A DNA stretch of 64,000 nt, taken from the NCBI RefSeq assembly GCF_021245735.1, contig NZ_JAJISB010000001.1:124001-188000 (forward strand). Direction: 5' to 3'. The translations under genes and the position numbers were made by a program. Positions within the stretch are counted from its first letter, which is position 1; every line of letters begins with the position of its first letter. Source of the DNA: Brevibacillus daliensis. Lineage in GTDB: Bacteria; Bacillota; Bacilli; Brevibacillales; Brevibacillaceae. The notes under the pieces are model-generated. The model ran no database searches and was not told where the DNA came from. It saw nothing but the letters and a program-made list of their open reading frames with translations. This document shows positions 31,321 to 40,511 of the stretch, piece by piece.

Positions 31321-32205
31321 GTGGAGCAGCAACAACGATATGATAATTTAAAACTGGGAGAAAAAGGCGCCATAATTAGTATAATTGCATACATTTGTCT
31401 ATCTACCCTTAAATTATTCATTGGCTATACAGCGAATTCCGAAGCCTTACGAGCTGACGGACTAAATAATGCTACAGATATCGTAGCCTCTCTATCTGTT
31501 TTAATTGGATTGCGCTTATCACGAAAACCTGCTGATAAAGATCACCCTTATGGACACTGGAAGGCTGAAGCTGTAGCTTCCTTGATAGCTTCTTTCATTA
31601 TGATGGCTGTAGGTTTACAAGTATTATATGAAGCTATATCTTCTGTAGTGCAGGGAAAACATGGATCACCAGATTTGATTTCGGCATGGACTGGACTTTT
31701 TTGTGCTGTAGTTATGTACTTTGTTTATCGATATAACAAAAACCTTGCTACACAGATAAATAGCCAGTCTCTAATGGCAGCAGCAAAGGATAATCTTTCT
31801 GATGCCTGGGTAAGTATAGGTACGGTAATAGGGATCGTGGGTGCACAATTTAATCTACCTTGGTTCGATTCCCTTGCTGCTGTTTTGGTAGGTTTTTTGA
31901 TTTGTAAAACGGCTTGGGAGATTTTTCGTGATGCCTCTAACCATTTAACGGATGGGTTTGATGAAATGTTAATAAACTCCTATAAAGAAACTGTCTTAAC
32001 TGTTCATGGGGTAAAAGGGGTAAAAAATATACGAGCAAGAAGTTATGGGAATAATGCTGTAGTGGATATTGTTCTTCTTGTTACCTCTAATCTGGATATC
32101 AGTGATGCCCATGATATTTCGACAAATGTTGAAAATGAATTAAAGCAAAAATACGGTGTATACGATGTTCATGTTCATATTGAACCAAATGAAAAAATTA
32201 GATGA
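31321..32205 (+). CDS. Cation diffusion facilitator transporter (skin element cargo)
   Basis: A 294-residue CDF protein. It has about six membrane segments; metal-site motifs are in segment 2 (RADGLNNATDIVASL) and segment 5 (AAAKDNLSDAWVSIG), with HPYGHWKAE in the loop between segments 2 and 3, and a cytoplasmic C-terminal domain from about 210. It exports Zn, Mn or Fe. The GTG at 31321 follows AAGGAG at 9-nt spacing. It lies 120 bp inside the left end of the element; B. subtilis skin likewise carries a metal(loid) resistance operon. Confidence 0.9.
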   Translation: MEQQQRYDNLKLGEKGAIISIIAYICLSTLKLFIGYTANSEALRADGLNNATDIVASLSVLIGLRLSRKPADKDHPYGHWKAEAVASLIASFIMMAVGLQVLYEAISSVVQGKHGSPDLISAWTGLFCAVVMYFVYRYNKNLATQINSQSLMAAAKDNLSDAWVSIGTVIGIVGAQFNLPWFDSLAAVLVGFLICKTAWEIFRDASNHLTDGFDEMLINSYKETVLTVHGVKGVKNIRARSYGNNAVVDIVLLVTSNLDISDAHDISTNVENELKQKYGVYDVHVHIEPNEKIR

Positions 32206-32271
32206 GTTGTAAAGTGAGTTTTTCTATGTTTTTTAGGAAGTAAAAATGAATTAGAAACTTTTTTAAAGAGC

Positions 32272-32637
32272 CTATCCCACAAGGAATAGGCTCGTAGCTA
32301 CACAATTTGCAATTTTATTTTGTGCTCTCGTTACCAATGTTAGTACACTGTTTTTTGAAACAAATAATCTAGCCATTTCCTCAAATGAAAATTCTTCGTC
32401 ATGTGTAAAAATATAACATTCTCTTTCAGTAAGACAAGCTAATGCATCTTCTAACTGAAATTTTTTCCACTCTGTAAGGTTACATGGCTTCCGGCTGTTC
32501 CCTTATATACAAACGCTTGCATTCTTACTAGATCGATAGAGACTTTTCTTTCATATGCTGCTCTTCTTTCAAATCCACCTTCTCAAGCTTTTTCTTGTCA
32601 CTTTACACTCTTGAAGAAGGTCCTGCATTGTGTTCAT
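32272..32637 (-). pseudogene. Degraded xpf-like phage regulator in the skin element
   Basis: In pieces, this reads like Xpf. The start MQDLLQECKVTRKSLRR parallels MQELLQQYKRTRKNLAK of the intact gene at 13279-13809. The end (LEDALACLTERECYIFTH... then FEEMARLFVSKNSVLTLVTR) parallels its sigma region-4-like part. Internal stops and frameshifts separate them. It shows that the element was once a PBSX-related prophage or recombined with one. Confidence 0.8.
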
Positions 32638-32697
32638 CATTCATTCCCCCGCACCATCTGCTCATGTAATAATAGCTTTGCTAACATATATACCGTT

Positions 32698-32722
32698 GCT
32701 CCTGATGAGGGGAGCTTTTTTA
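32698..32722 (+). terminator. Intrinsic terminator upstream of the Cys-rich peptide gene
   Basis: GCTCC and GGAGC flank an 8-nt loop, followed by TTTTTT on the plus strand. It separates the peptide gene from upstream transcription. Confidence 0.65.
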
Positions 32723-32805
32723 TTATTATGTATTTCCATTTAATTACAATAATGTTATATTATTGTCATAGCATTCTATAAAATATTATGTTTGGAGGTG
32801 AGTTT

Positions 32806-32931
32806 ATGAAAAAGTTTTTGGCTATAGCATTTGCAGTCATGATGGTTATGTCTATTTCTGGTGCTGCATCTGCTGCTAGTGAACCAAGTGGTTGTTGCAA
32901 CCCAAGGGGAATTTGCTGCGTACCATATTAG
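32806..32931 (+). CDS. Secreted Cys-rich mini-peptide precursor
   Basis: A 41-residue precursor with a classic signal peptide (MKKFLAIAFAVMMVMSISG, cleavage expected after ASA) and an 18-residue mature part ASEPSGCCNPRGICCVPY with four Cys as two CC pairs. A strong ribosome-binding site (GGAGGTG) and its own terminators support a real gene. The two CC pairs could form two disulfides in a tight fold, as in toxins or signalling peptides. No family or processing enzyme is recognised nearby. Function is unknown. Confidence 0.75.
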   Translation: MKKFLAIAFAVMMVMSISGAASAASEPSGCCNPRGICCVPY

Positions 32932-32945
32932 TTATTGAGAGAATC

Positions 32946-32967
32946 GCCTCCTAACGGGGGCTTTTCT
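32946..32967 (+). terminator. Terminator of the Cys-rich peptide gene
   Basis: GCCTCC pairs with GGGGGC (one G-T pair) around TAAC, followed by TTTT, 15 bp after the stop. Confidence 0.75.
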
Positions 32968-33063
32968 TATTTCTTCACAGAATGCTTAAATAAAATTTTT
33001 AAAGATGACACATGTTAAATGATATCGTGTGGATCAGATAACTATTGGATAAAGTAGTGATAA

Positions 33064-33765
33064 ATGATGAAACGAATTTCTCTTCTTTTTCGAGCCATTG
33101 CAACTATTTTTCTCAGTTTGATCATATATGTGGTAATTGGTTACCAGCCTGTTTACGCCGATCTATCGCTGCCGATTGTAGTTGATAAAGGGATCTATTG
33201 CATTGACGTTCACCCTCTGCAACACCAATTAATTGTTCGGAAACATGGTCAAAAAATAAAGACCTATTCTATCGCTGTTGGTAATCCGTCCACCCCTACA
33301 CCTGTTGGAGAATACAAAATTGTATACAAAGGGAAAAATTGGGGACCATCTTTTGGACCAAGGTGGCTAGGATTAAACGTTCCTTGGGGAAATTACGGCA
33401 TTCACGGCACGAACAGGCCTCATTCTATTGGACAACATTTGAGCCATGGTTGTATCCGTATGCGCAATAGAGATATCACCGAATTATTCGATATGATTCC
33501 ACTCGGATCAAAAGTTACGATTTATGGGCATGTTTTGGGGGACCCGAGCCATAATCCGAGAGATTTAGCCGAAGGTGATGTCGGCGGAGATGTACAACTG
33601 ATTCAATCCCGTTTAAAAAGCGCTGGATACTACAATGGAAAATGTGATGGCAAGTTCCGTTCAAATACAACTGCTGCTCTAAAAAAATATCAACGCGACC
33701 GTCACTTGGCACAGAACGGTGTCGTCTCAATTAAAATTTATGAAGAACTGGGATTGCTGGAGTAA
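33064..33765 (+). CDS. L,D-transpeptidase (YkuD) with peptidoglycan-binding domain
   Basis: A 233-residue exported protein. An N-terminal signal or anchor (about 8-32) precedes a YkuD domain (35-160) with the catalytic loop 'GIHGTNRPHSIGQHLSHGCI' (active Cys in SHGCIRM) and a PG_binding_1 domain (about 170-230, 'VQLIQSRLKSAGYYNGKCDG'). It crosslinks or modifies the wall or spore cortex. It is cargo of the skin-like element, so it would be lost with the circle from the mother-cell chromosome. Confidence 0.92.
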   Translation: MMKRISLLFRAIATIFLSLIIYVVIGYQPVYADLSLPIVVDKGIYCIDVHPLQHQLIVRKHGQKIKTYSIAVGNPSTPTPVGEYKIVYKGKNWGPSFGPRWLGLNVPWGNYGIHGTNRPHSIGQHLSHGCIRMRNRDITELFDMIPLGSKVTIYGHVLGDPSHNPRDLAEGDVGGDVQLIQSRLKSAGYYNGKCDGKFRSNTTAALKKYQRDRHLAQNGVVSIKIYEELGLLE

Positions 33766-33806
33766 TGCTGTGTTAGATAGGCCTGTCCCATACGCCCAGT
33801 GGGCGC

Positions 33807-33986
33807 TCAAATCTCTATACCTTTTGCTCTGAGCGATTTTACAATCATCCATCCAGCTTTGTGAAAGTCTTCAAGCACCTTCTCTATTTCTTCCTCTGTC
33901 ATTCTTGGTGGTGCTACAATATTCACAGTAGTATTTCCTTCCTTGTATGTCATGTCGTATTTCTTGGCAGGATTATGATTTTTCAT
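33807..33986 (-). CDS. 59-residue protein, candidate recombination directionality factor
   Basis: A protein starting MKNHNPAKKYDMTYKEGNTT, then VNIVAPPRMTEEEIEKVL and a C-terminal helix with FHKAGWMIVKSL. Small proteins with 'G.TTV.I.APP.MTEEE...L...H.AGW' are common beside large serine recombinases in Firmicute phages. Size, composition and location near the recombinase make it a directionality-factor candidate, as SprB is for the spsM element. This is an inference. The ATG at 33986 has GAGGTG upstream. Confidence 0.65.
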   Translation of the reverse strand: MKNHNPAKKYDMTYKEGNTTVNIVAPPRMTEEEIEKVLEDFHKAGWMIVKSLRAKGIEI

Positions 33987-34184
33987 GGAGTAATCACCTC
34001 TACTCTTATACCTATGCGGTGATTTCCAGCGGACTAACCTATTCATTTGTAATCAGGTTCGATTATTCATTCCATTGACCCATCATTTACTCGATACATA
34101 ACACGGAATGACCGTAACAATAACAATCTAGATGTAATCAGAAGAAGCTTGACTACAAGATAACTAACATATGGGAGTAGTGAG

Positions 34185-34589
34185 ATGCCAAAAAAGAGAA
34201 TCAGCGTCATATACGAGAAAATAGATGGAAACATAGTACCTCAAAAATATGTCATTTACTTTGGAGCTGAGAGGATCAATTGGGAGGAGCATAAAAGAAT
34301 GTATTTCTCAATTGAAGCTCCATTTCAACTACATGATGAAGAAGATTTTTATAGTGAGACAGTAAGTATGTCCATCAGTTATGATGAACTCCTAAGACAT
34401 CCAGAAAAATTGAACAGCTTCGGGATTAATTTAGAATTAGTACATAAACGTATTAAAGGGTATGGGTACCCACCTGAAGAAATCGAACAGTTTATTTTGT
34501 TGATAGCTGACCTTGAGGAAATTATGCAGATGACATATGTAAAAGAAAGGTTCATTTCCAGTACAGGAGTTCCAACTGACGATTTGTAA
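34185..34589 (+). CDS. 134-residue protein coupled to the serine recombinase
   Basis: A protein of unknown family (MPKKRISVIYEKIDGNIVPQ...) with mixed charge and no membrane segments. It ends 11 nt before the recombinase start, in the same orientation, and is surely in one operon with it. It may regulate recombination or excision. No recognised domain. Confidence 0.6.
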   Translation: MPKKRISVIYEKIDGNIVPQKYVIYFGAERINWEEHKRMYFSIEAPFQLHDEEDFYSETVSMSISYDELLRHPEKLNSFGINLELVHKRIKGYGYPPEEIEQFILLIADLEEIMQMTYVKERFISSTGVPTDDL

Positions 34590-34600
34590 GGAGGTCTCTT

Positions 34601-36163
34601 ATGGAACGTGTCGCCATTTATTTACGTAAATCTCGTGCTGATATAGAAGCAGAGGCACGTGGCGAAGGTGAAACCCTTGCGAAACACAAAAAGGCTCTGA
34701 TGAAAGTCGCTAAACACCAGAATCTAAACATCGTAAATATACGTGAGGAAATCGTCTCAGGTGAAAGCCTCCTTCATCGTCCAGAAATGCAGGAGCTTTT
34801 AAAAGAAGTTGAATCAAAAAAGTATGACGCTGTCCTGGTCATGGACGTTGACCGTCTCGGACGTGGTAACATGCAGGAACAAGGCTTAATCTTAGAAACA
34901 TTTAGGCAATCCAAAACAAAAATAATCACCCCACGTAAAACCTATGATCTTGAAGATGAATGGGATGAAGAATACAGCGAATTTGAAGCTTTTATGGCTC
35001 GTAAAGAGCTAAAACTAATCAACAGACGATTACAAGGTGGCAGAGTACGTTCGATTGAGGAGGGTAACTACATTGCCACTCGCCCACCCTATGGATATCT
35101 AATCGAAAATAACGGCAAGGAAAGATATTTAATCCCCCATCCCGACCAAGAACATGTGGTTAAAATGATATTCAATTGGTATACACATTCTGATCCTCAA
35201 AAGCAGATGGGAACCAGAAGAATTGCCAATGAGCTGAATAATATGGGTATCCCTACTTACACTGGCCGGAAATGGATGCCATCTAGTGTACTGACCGTAT
35301 TAAAAAATGCTGTTTATATAGGAAGAATTCAGTGGAAAAAGAAACAATACAAAAAGTCAAAGGATCCCCTAAAGAAAACAGACAGAAAAACTCGACCTGT
35401 TGATGAATGGATTGATACCAAAGGGAAACACAGACCTATCATTTCAAATGAAGTGTTTCTCAAAGCACAGAAAATACTGAAAACCAGATATCACATACCA
35501 TACAAGCTGCAAAATGGAATAACAAATCCATTGGCTGGCATCATACGTTGTGGTTTATGTGATTCAGCAGCTGTTTATAGACCCTACCAAAATGGACCTG
35601 GGCATATTAGATGTAGCAATGATTTCTGTAATTCCAAAAGTTCCAGATTCGACTATGTAGAAACCCGCATCGTATCCAGTCTTACAAAATGGCTTGCAGA
35701 GTATAAAGCACAATGGGAGAAACATGCAGATGAACCACAAGAAAGCCAGATCGATAGTAAACAATCCATTCTTCAATCCATGCTGAAAGAAAAAACCGAA
35801 GTAGAGAATCAGAAAGGAAGGCTTCACGACTTTTTGGAGCGAGGTATCTATGATGAGGAAACATATGTAGATAGATCCCAAAACCTAGCCATTCGAATAG
35901 AAAATCTTTCAGAGGCAATTGAAAGAGTTGATAAAGAATTAAAGATAGAACAAGTGCGAGGAACAGCTCGAAAGGAAATTATTCCTAGTGTGGAATATGT
36001 GTTAAAAATGTACCACCACTCTGATGATCCACTTGAAAAAAACACGTTGCTTAAATCAGTTCTTGAAAAGGCTGTTTATAAAAAAGAGAAGTGGCAAAAG
36101 AACGACCACTTTGAAATTACACTCCATCCAAAATTACCACAAAAAAACACCTCACACGTCTAA
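34601..36163 (+). CDS. spoIVCA: Large serine recombinase (SpoIVCA-like) of the sigK element
   Basis: A 520-residue large serine recombinase. The N-terminal resolvase domain has the catalytic Ser in YLRKSRAD and the Arg region in DRLGRGN. A recombinase domain (about 155-290, '[20 protein letters not shown]') follows, then a zinc ribbon with paired Cys ([16 protein letters not shown]) and a long coiled coil from about 380. It matches the SpoIVCA role of excising the element in the mother cell to rebuild sigK. The ATG follows AAGGAGG. Its stop codon lies inside the right attachment arm. Confidence 0.93.
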   Translation: MERVAIYLRKSRADIEAEARGEGETLAKHKKALMKVAKHQNLNIVNIREEIVSGESLLHRPEMQELLKEVESKKYDAVLVMDVDRLGRGNMQEQGLILETFRQSKTKIITPRKTYDLEDEWDEEYSEFEAFMARKELKLINRRLQGGRVRSIEEGNYIATRPPYGYLIENNGKERYLIPHPDQEHVVKMIFNWYTHSDPQKQMGTRRIANELNNMGIPTYTGRKWMPSSVLTVLKNAVYIGRIQWKKKQYKKSKDPLKKTDRKTRPVDEWIDTKGKHRPIISNEVFLKAQKILKTRYHIPYKLQNGITNPLAGIIRCGLCDSAAVYRPYQNGPGHIRCSNDFCNSKSSRFDYVETRIVSSLTKWLAEYKAQWEKHADEPQESQIDSKQSILQSMLKEKTEVENQKGRLHDFLERGIYDEETYVDRSQNLAIRIENLSEAIERVDKELKIEQVRGTARKEIIPSVEYVLKMYHHSDDPLEKNTLLKSVLEKAVYKKEKWQKNDHFEITLHPKLPQKNTSHV

Positions 36164-36180
36164 CTGTGTGGGGTGAACTC
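36154..36180. other. attR of the sigK element: inner arm plus core
   Basis: The 25-bp inner arm (36154-36178) begins ACACGTCTAACTGT, the inverse of the attL arm, and ends at the core dinucleotide (36179-36180). It also contains the recombinase stop codon and the stop of the truncated sigK frame. Confidence 0.85.
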
Positions 36181-36603
36181 ATTCCCCTCTTTATCCATCC
36201 CAATCGGATCATGAAGGGATACATCTTTCTTCGTCTTCTTTAGACTTCTTAAATGCATTAGGATCTCGTTCTCTATACACCTCGCTGCATACGTCGCCAA
36301 TTTGGTTCCCTTGTTTACCTGATAGCTCTCAATCGCTTTTATCAGACCGATTGTGCCGATGGAAATAAGGTCCTCACTGTCTTCCCCAGTGTTTTCGAAC
36401 TTCTTGACAATATGAGCGACAAGGCGCAAATTATGTTCAATGAGTTTGTTACGAGCAGAAGGGTCTCCAGTCCCCATTAGACGGAGATACTTCTCTTCCT
36501 CCACCTCAGGCAATGGTTGAGGAAAGGCGTTGTTTCTTACATATGCAACGAACATAACAAGCTCTTTGAACGCGAGCGAAAGTGTCATTAAGATACTGGA
36601 CAC
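36160..36603 (-). CDS. sigK: sigK, 5' part (interrupted by the skin-like element)
   Basis: This encodes the N-terminal part of pro-SigK. A hydrophobic pro-sequence ([19 protein letters not shown]) is followed by '[20 protein letters not shown]' and region 2 ([51 protein letters not shown]). It runs into the element after DKEGNE and stops after FTPHS. The GTG at 36603 has GGGAGG 8 nt upstream and gives a pro-sequence of about the B. subtilis length. It becomes a complete gene after excision. Confidence 0.93.
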   Translation of the reverse strand: MSSILMTLSLAFKELVMFVAYVRNNAFPQPLPEVEEEKYLRLMGTGDPSARNKLIEHNLRLVAHIVKKFENTGEDSEDLISIGTIGLIKAIESYQVNKGTKLATYAARCIENEILMHLRSLKKTKKDVSLHDPIGMDKEGNEFTPHS

Positions 36604-36761
36604 GCTTGCCACCTCCCAGATAGACTGTTACCCAAGTATATGTAGGCAAGAGCCTAGGTGTGTCTGTACCAGAAAAGATACAACTATTTGAGAATCAGAG
36701 AAATCAAGTTAGGTGAACCCAAACATAATTCTACCTTCCACAGAATTTCTATGAACCAAAA

Positions 36762-36843
36762 AAAAACCTCATGCTGAAGGGAAAAGGTAAAAGACTTCAA
36801 CGTATTTCTGATGTCTTTTTTCCTTTTTCCCCTGCCATGAGGG
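36762..36843 (-). terminator. Terminator of trpS
   Basis: A long imperfect hairpin (CCTCATG...CATGAGG, with an inner GGGAAAAAGGAAAAAAGAC stretch pairing with its counterpart) is followed by a run of nine T residues on the minus strand. Confidence 0.75.
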
Positions 36844-36853
36844 GCCTTGCTTT

Positions 36854-38170
<1,317 letters not shown>

Positions 38171-38394
38171 CATTTCATTACTAATATGGGCAATTATTGC
38201 TAGAAAAATGATTTTACCTACACGTAACCAGTAGAATTTCTAAAAGTGTACTTCTTCATCATAGCTTTTTTCCTACAAATAAATCAACTTTTTTTATTCA
38301 CTGCCTGCCCTACAAGATTTTTTTATTGGAATATTACATTTTCCAGGGAATATTCTATCTACAAAACTCTCTTGAAGGAGGCTTCTCTTTCTTT

Positions 38395-39417
38395 ATGGGA
38401 CTACCCTATGGGGCTTTTGTAATTTCACTCGATTTTGAATTACATTGGGGAGTCCGTGATTACTGCGGACCCAATCATCCTTATAATCTGAACTTACTTC
38501 ATTCGAGGCGAGTTGTCCCCAGACTTCTTGATATATTTGAGCAATACAATGTGGAAGCTACCTGGGCAATCGTAGGATCATTATTTGCTGAGAATCGTGA
38601 ACATTATCAGCGACATTTACCTACGATTTTACCCTCCTATTCAAATATTCGTCTGTTTCCTTACTCAGAAGATATGGGTGAAGGCGAATGGGATGATCCA
38701 CTTCATTACGCTTCTAGTTTAATTAAGCTGATTAAACAAAGCAGCAAACAAGAAATCGGCACTCACACTTATTCCCATTATTATTGTCTCGAAAAAGGAC
38801 AAACCAAAGAAATGTTTGCGTCCGATTTGAAGAGTGCGATGGCTATTGCAAAAGATATGGACATTCAAATTCGTTCGATTGTCTTTCCACGCAATCAGCA
38901 TAATCCAGCTTACGATAAGGTCCTGCTTGATCACGGAATCTTATGTTATCGTGGCAATCCTACTCATCCCGCCTACCATATTGACCAAAAGTCGCAATCG
39001 ATTTCCAAGCGAATCTATCGTCTATCTGATTCCTACTGGCACTTTAGTGGTTCTCTACTCCATCCCTGGGATAAAGTAGTTGATCCATCCGGCTTGTGCA
39101 ACGTCGCTGGCAGTCGTTTTTTCCGTCCCTATCAGCCCTATCTTTCGTCTCTGGAAACCAAACGGTTAGAACTCATCAAATCAGCGATCCAAGAAGCTGC
39201 GAGAACTCGACAAATCTTTCATTTGTGGTGGAATCCTCACAATTTTGGAAACGCTGTAGATGAAAATTTTTATGCTCTCATCGAAATTCTGGAAGAATTT
39301 AAGAGAATGCATCTACAGTTTGGCATGCAGTCTTTATCCATGTATAAAACGGCTCAGATTGCAAAGGAGCACTATCGCCCCAAACAGCTACATGAAAACA
39401 AGGTGCTTACCCTCTAA
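38395..39417 (+). CDS. Polysaccharide deacetylase-family (NodB-like) protein
   Basis: A 340-residue cytosolic protein with the NodB-type catalytic start 'FVISLDFELHWGVRD' and the second motif 'EIGTHTYSHYYCL' with metal His. It belongs to the group near polysaccharide or capsule genes that deacetylates N-acetyl sugars. The next gene is a broken chain-length determinant, so this may be the remnant of an exopolysaccharide cluster. The start at 38395 has AAGGAGG upstream at a long spacing, so the start is somewhat uncertain. Confidence 0.85.
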   Translation: MGLPYGAFVISLDFELHWGVRDYCGPNHPYNLNLLHSRRVVPRLLDIFEQYNVEATWAIVGSLFAENREHYQRHLPTILPSYSNIRLFPYSEDMGEGEWDDPLHYASSLIKLIKQSSKQEIGTHTYSHYYCLEKGQTKEMFASDLKSAMAIAKDMDIQIRSIVFPRNQHNPAYDKVLLDHGILCYRGNPTHPAYHIDQKSQSISKRIYRLSDSYWHFSGSLLHPWDKVVDPSGLCNVAGSRFFRPYQPYLSSLETKRLELIKSAIQEAARTRQIFHLWWNPHNFGNAVDENFYALIEILEEFKRMHLQFGMQSLSMYKTAQIAKEHYRPKQLHENKVLTL

Positions 39418-39478
39418 TTCGCATTGATCTAGCTGACATATACATTCTTTTACAGAACGAAAGGAGATCGTAACTACC

Positions 39479-39754
39479 ATGGAATGGGATCTCTCCAAGC
39501 TACTTATGGTCATACGCCAACGCTTACTTTTTTTGTTGATAACAACGCTGACTGCTGTTGGGATTACAGCCTTCATTAGTTATTATCTGTTGCCGTCAAA
39601 ATATGAAGTAACAACAACGTTACTCGTACAACCTCAAACAGAAGAGGCTCGATTAAACTACCAAGACATCATTACTAATGAAAAGCTGGTTTCTACATTT
39701 GGTGAAATTATCAGGAGTAGAACTGTTGCAAATGATGTGATTGAACGTCAGTAA
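39479..39754 (+). pseudogene. Wzz/CapA-type chain-length determinant, truncated
   Basis: Ninety-one residues encode the first half of a Wzz-type protein: a first membrane segment (LLFLLITTLTAVGITAFISY), then 'YEVTTTLLVQPQTEEARLNY' and 'VSTFGEIIRSRTVANDVIER', after which the frame stops. Complete relatives have about 230 residues and a second membrane segment. No continuation was recognised in other frames downstream, so it is probably a broken gene. Confidence 0.7.
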
Positions 39755-40043
39755 TGCAACGTCTTTCAAACAAGCATGGTGAAATCACAGCATATGGTCC
39801 TAATCCGTTGATCCAGACAACAAATATAACCATCCCTACCAAGTAAATCACTACTCACGCTGGATTCCCGGGGAGAATCTGCATCTGTGGCAATTATGTA
39901 AATTATTCAGCAAGACTCTGTTACCTTTATAAATAAAATGTTAATTAGGCATAGATAATAACCTGTTAACCACACGTCTGTCTTTCTACCCACATATACT
40001 ACAACCACATCTATGAACTCTTTGTGTGAGGGGAGGAACTTTG
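39755..40043. other. Gene-free stretch after the truncated Wzz gene
   Basis: No gene or repeat is evident. A 30-codon frame beginning MQRLSNKHGEITAYGPNP overlaps the Wzz stop (TAATG) but has no recognised match; it may be scrambled remnant. Confidence 0.4.
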
Positions 40044-40511
40044 TTGACAACCTTATATATTTCACAGCGTGCCTGGTCACAAATCGAAAAAGCTGTCCGG
40101 TTGTATCCCGATTTAGAAACAGGTGGCATCCTACTGGGGAATGAAACGAATGAAAAGGATTGGATCATCACTTTTGCAAGCGACCCTGGTCCTAACGCGT
40201 TACGGATGCAGAATGCAATCATGTTTGATGATTCCTATCTTCACCAGATGGTTAGGCAAAAAACCAGATTTTCCAATCGATCTCATTATGTAGGTGATTG
40301 GCACAGCCATACGGTATCGAAGCTCGCCCCTAGTAAGATTGACCGTGTTACATTTAATCAAAAAACCATTGAAAAAAAATACGGCTCCTCCTCTCCGATC
40401 ATGTTGATCGTCGGGTTGAGCCGTCAGAACGAATTGAATGCCCGGGCATTTATTCACCAGAAGGGGATACGTCCTGTAAGGAAGATTGAGCTTCTTTCTT
40501 CCAAAGCCTAG
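40044..40511 (+). CDS. JAMM/MPN-domain (Mov34-like) protein
   Basis: A 155-residue single-domain JAMM protein. It has the N-terminal Glu in LETGGILLGNE and the metal motif H-x-H-x7-S-x2-D in DWHSHTVSKLAPSKID, so it should be a zinc isopeptidase or deubiquitinase-like enzyme. The substrate is unknown; bacterial members cleave ubiquitin-like or sulfur-carrier tails. A TTG start at 40044 (or 40041) follows GGGGAGG. Its last 62 nt overlap the convergent PBP gene. Confidence 0.85.
   Translation: MTTLYISQRAWSQIEKAVRLYPDLETGGILLGNETNEKDWIITFASDPGPNALRMQNAIMFDDSYLHQMVRQKTRFSNRSHYVGDWHSHTVSKLAPSKIDRVTFNQKTIEKKYGSSSPIMLIVGLSRQNELNARAFIHQKGIRPVRKIELLSSKA

Larger units (their letters stand above)
31177..36180. 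mobile_element. sigK-intervening (skin-like) element, about 5.0 kb
   Basis: A 5,004-bp element interrupts sigK between codons for Asn-Glu and Ile-Thr. It encodes a large serine recombinase next to its right end, a cation-efflux protein, a degraded xpf-like gene, a Cys-rich secreted peptide, an L,D-transpeptidase and two small proteins. Both ends share GAATGA at the crossover and carry 25-bp inner arms that would make a 25-2-25 attP on the circle. It corresponds in role to the B. subtilis (48 kb) and C. difficile (about 15 kb) skin elements, but is far smaller. Confidence 0.93.
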
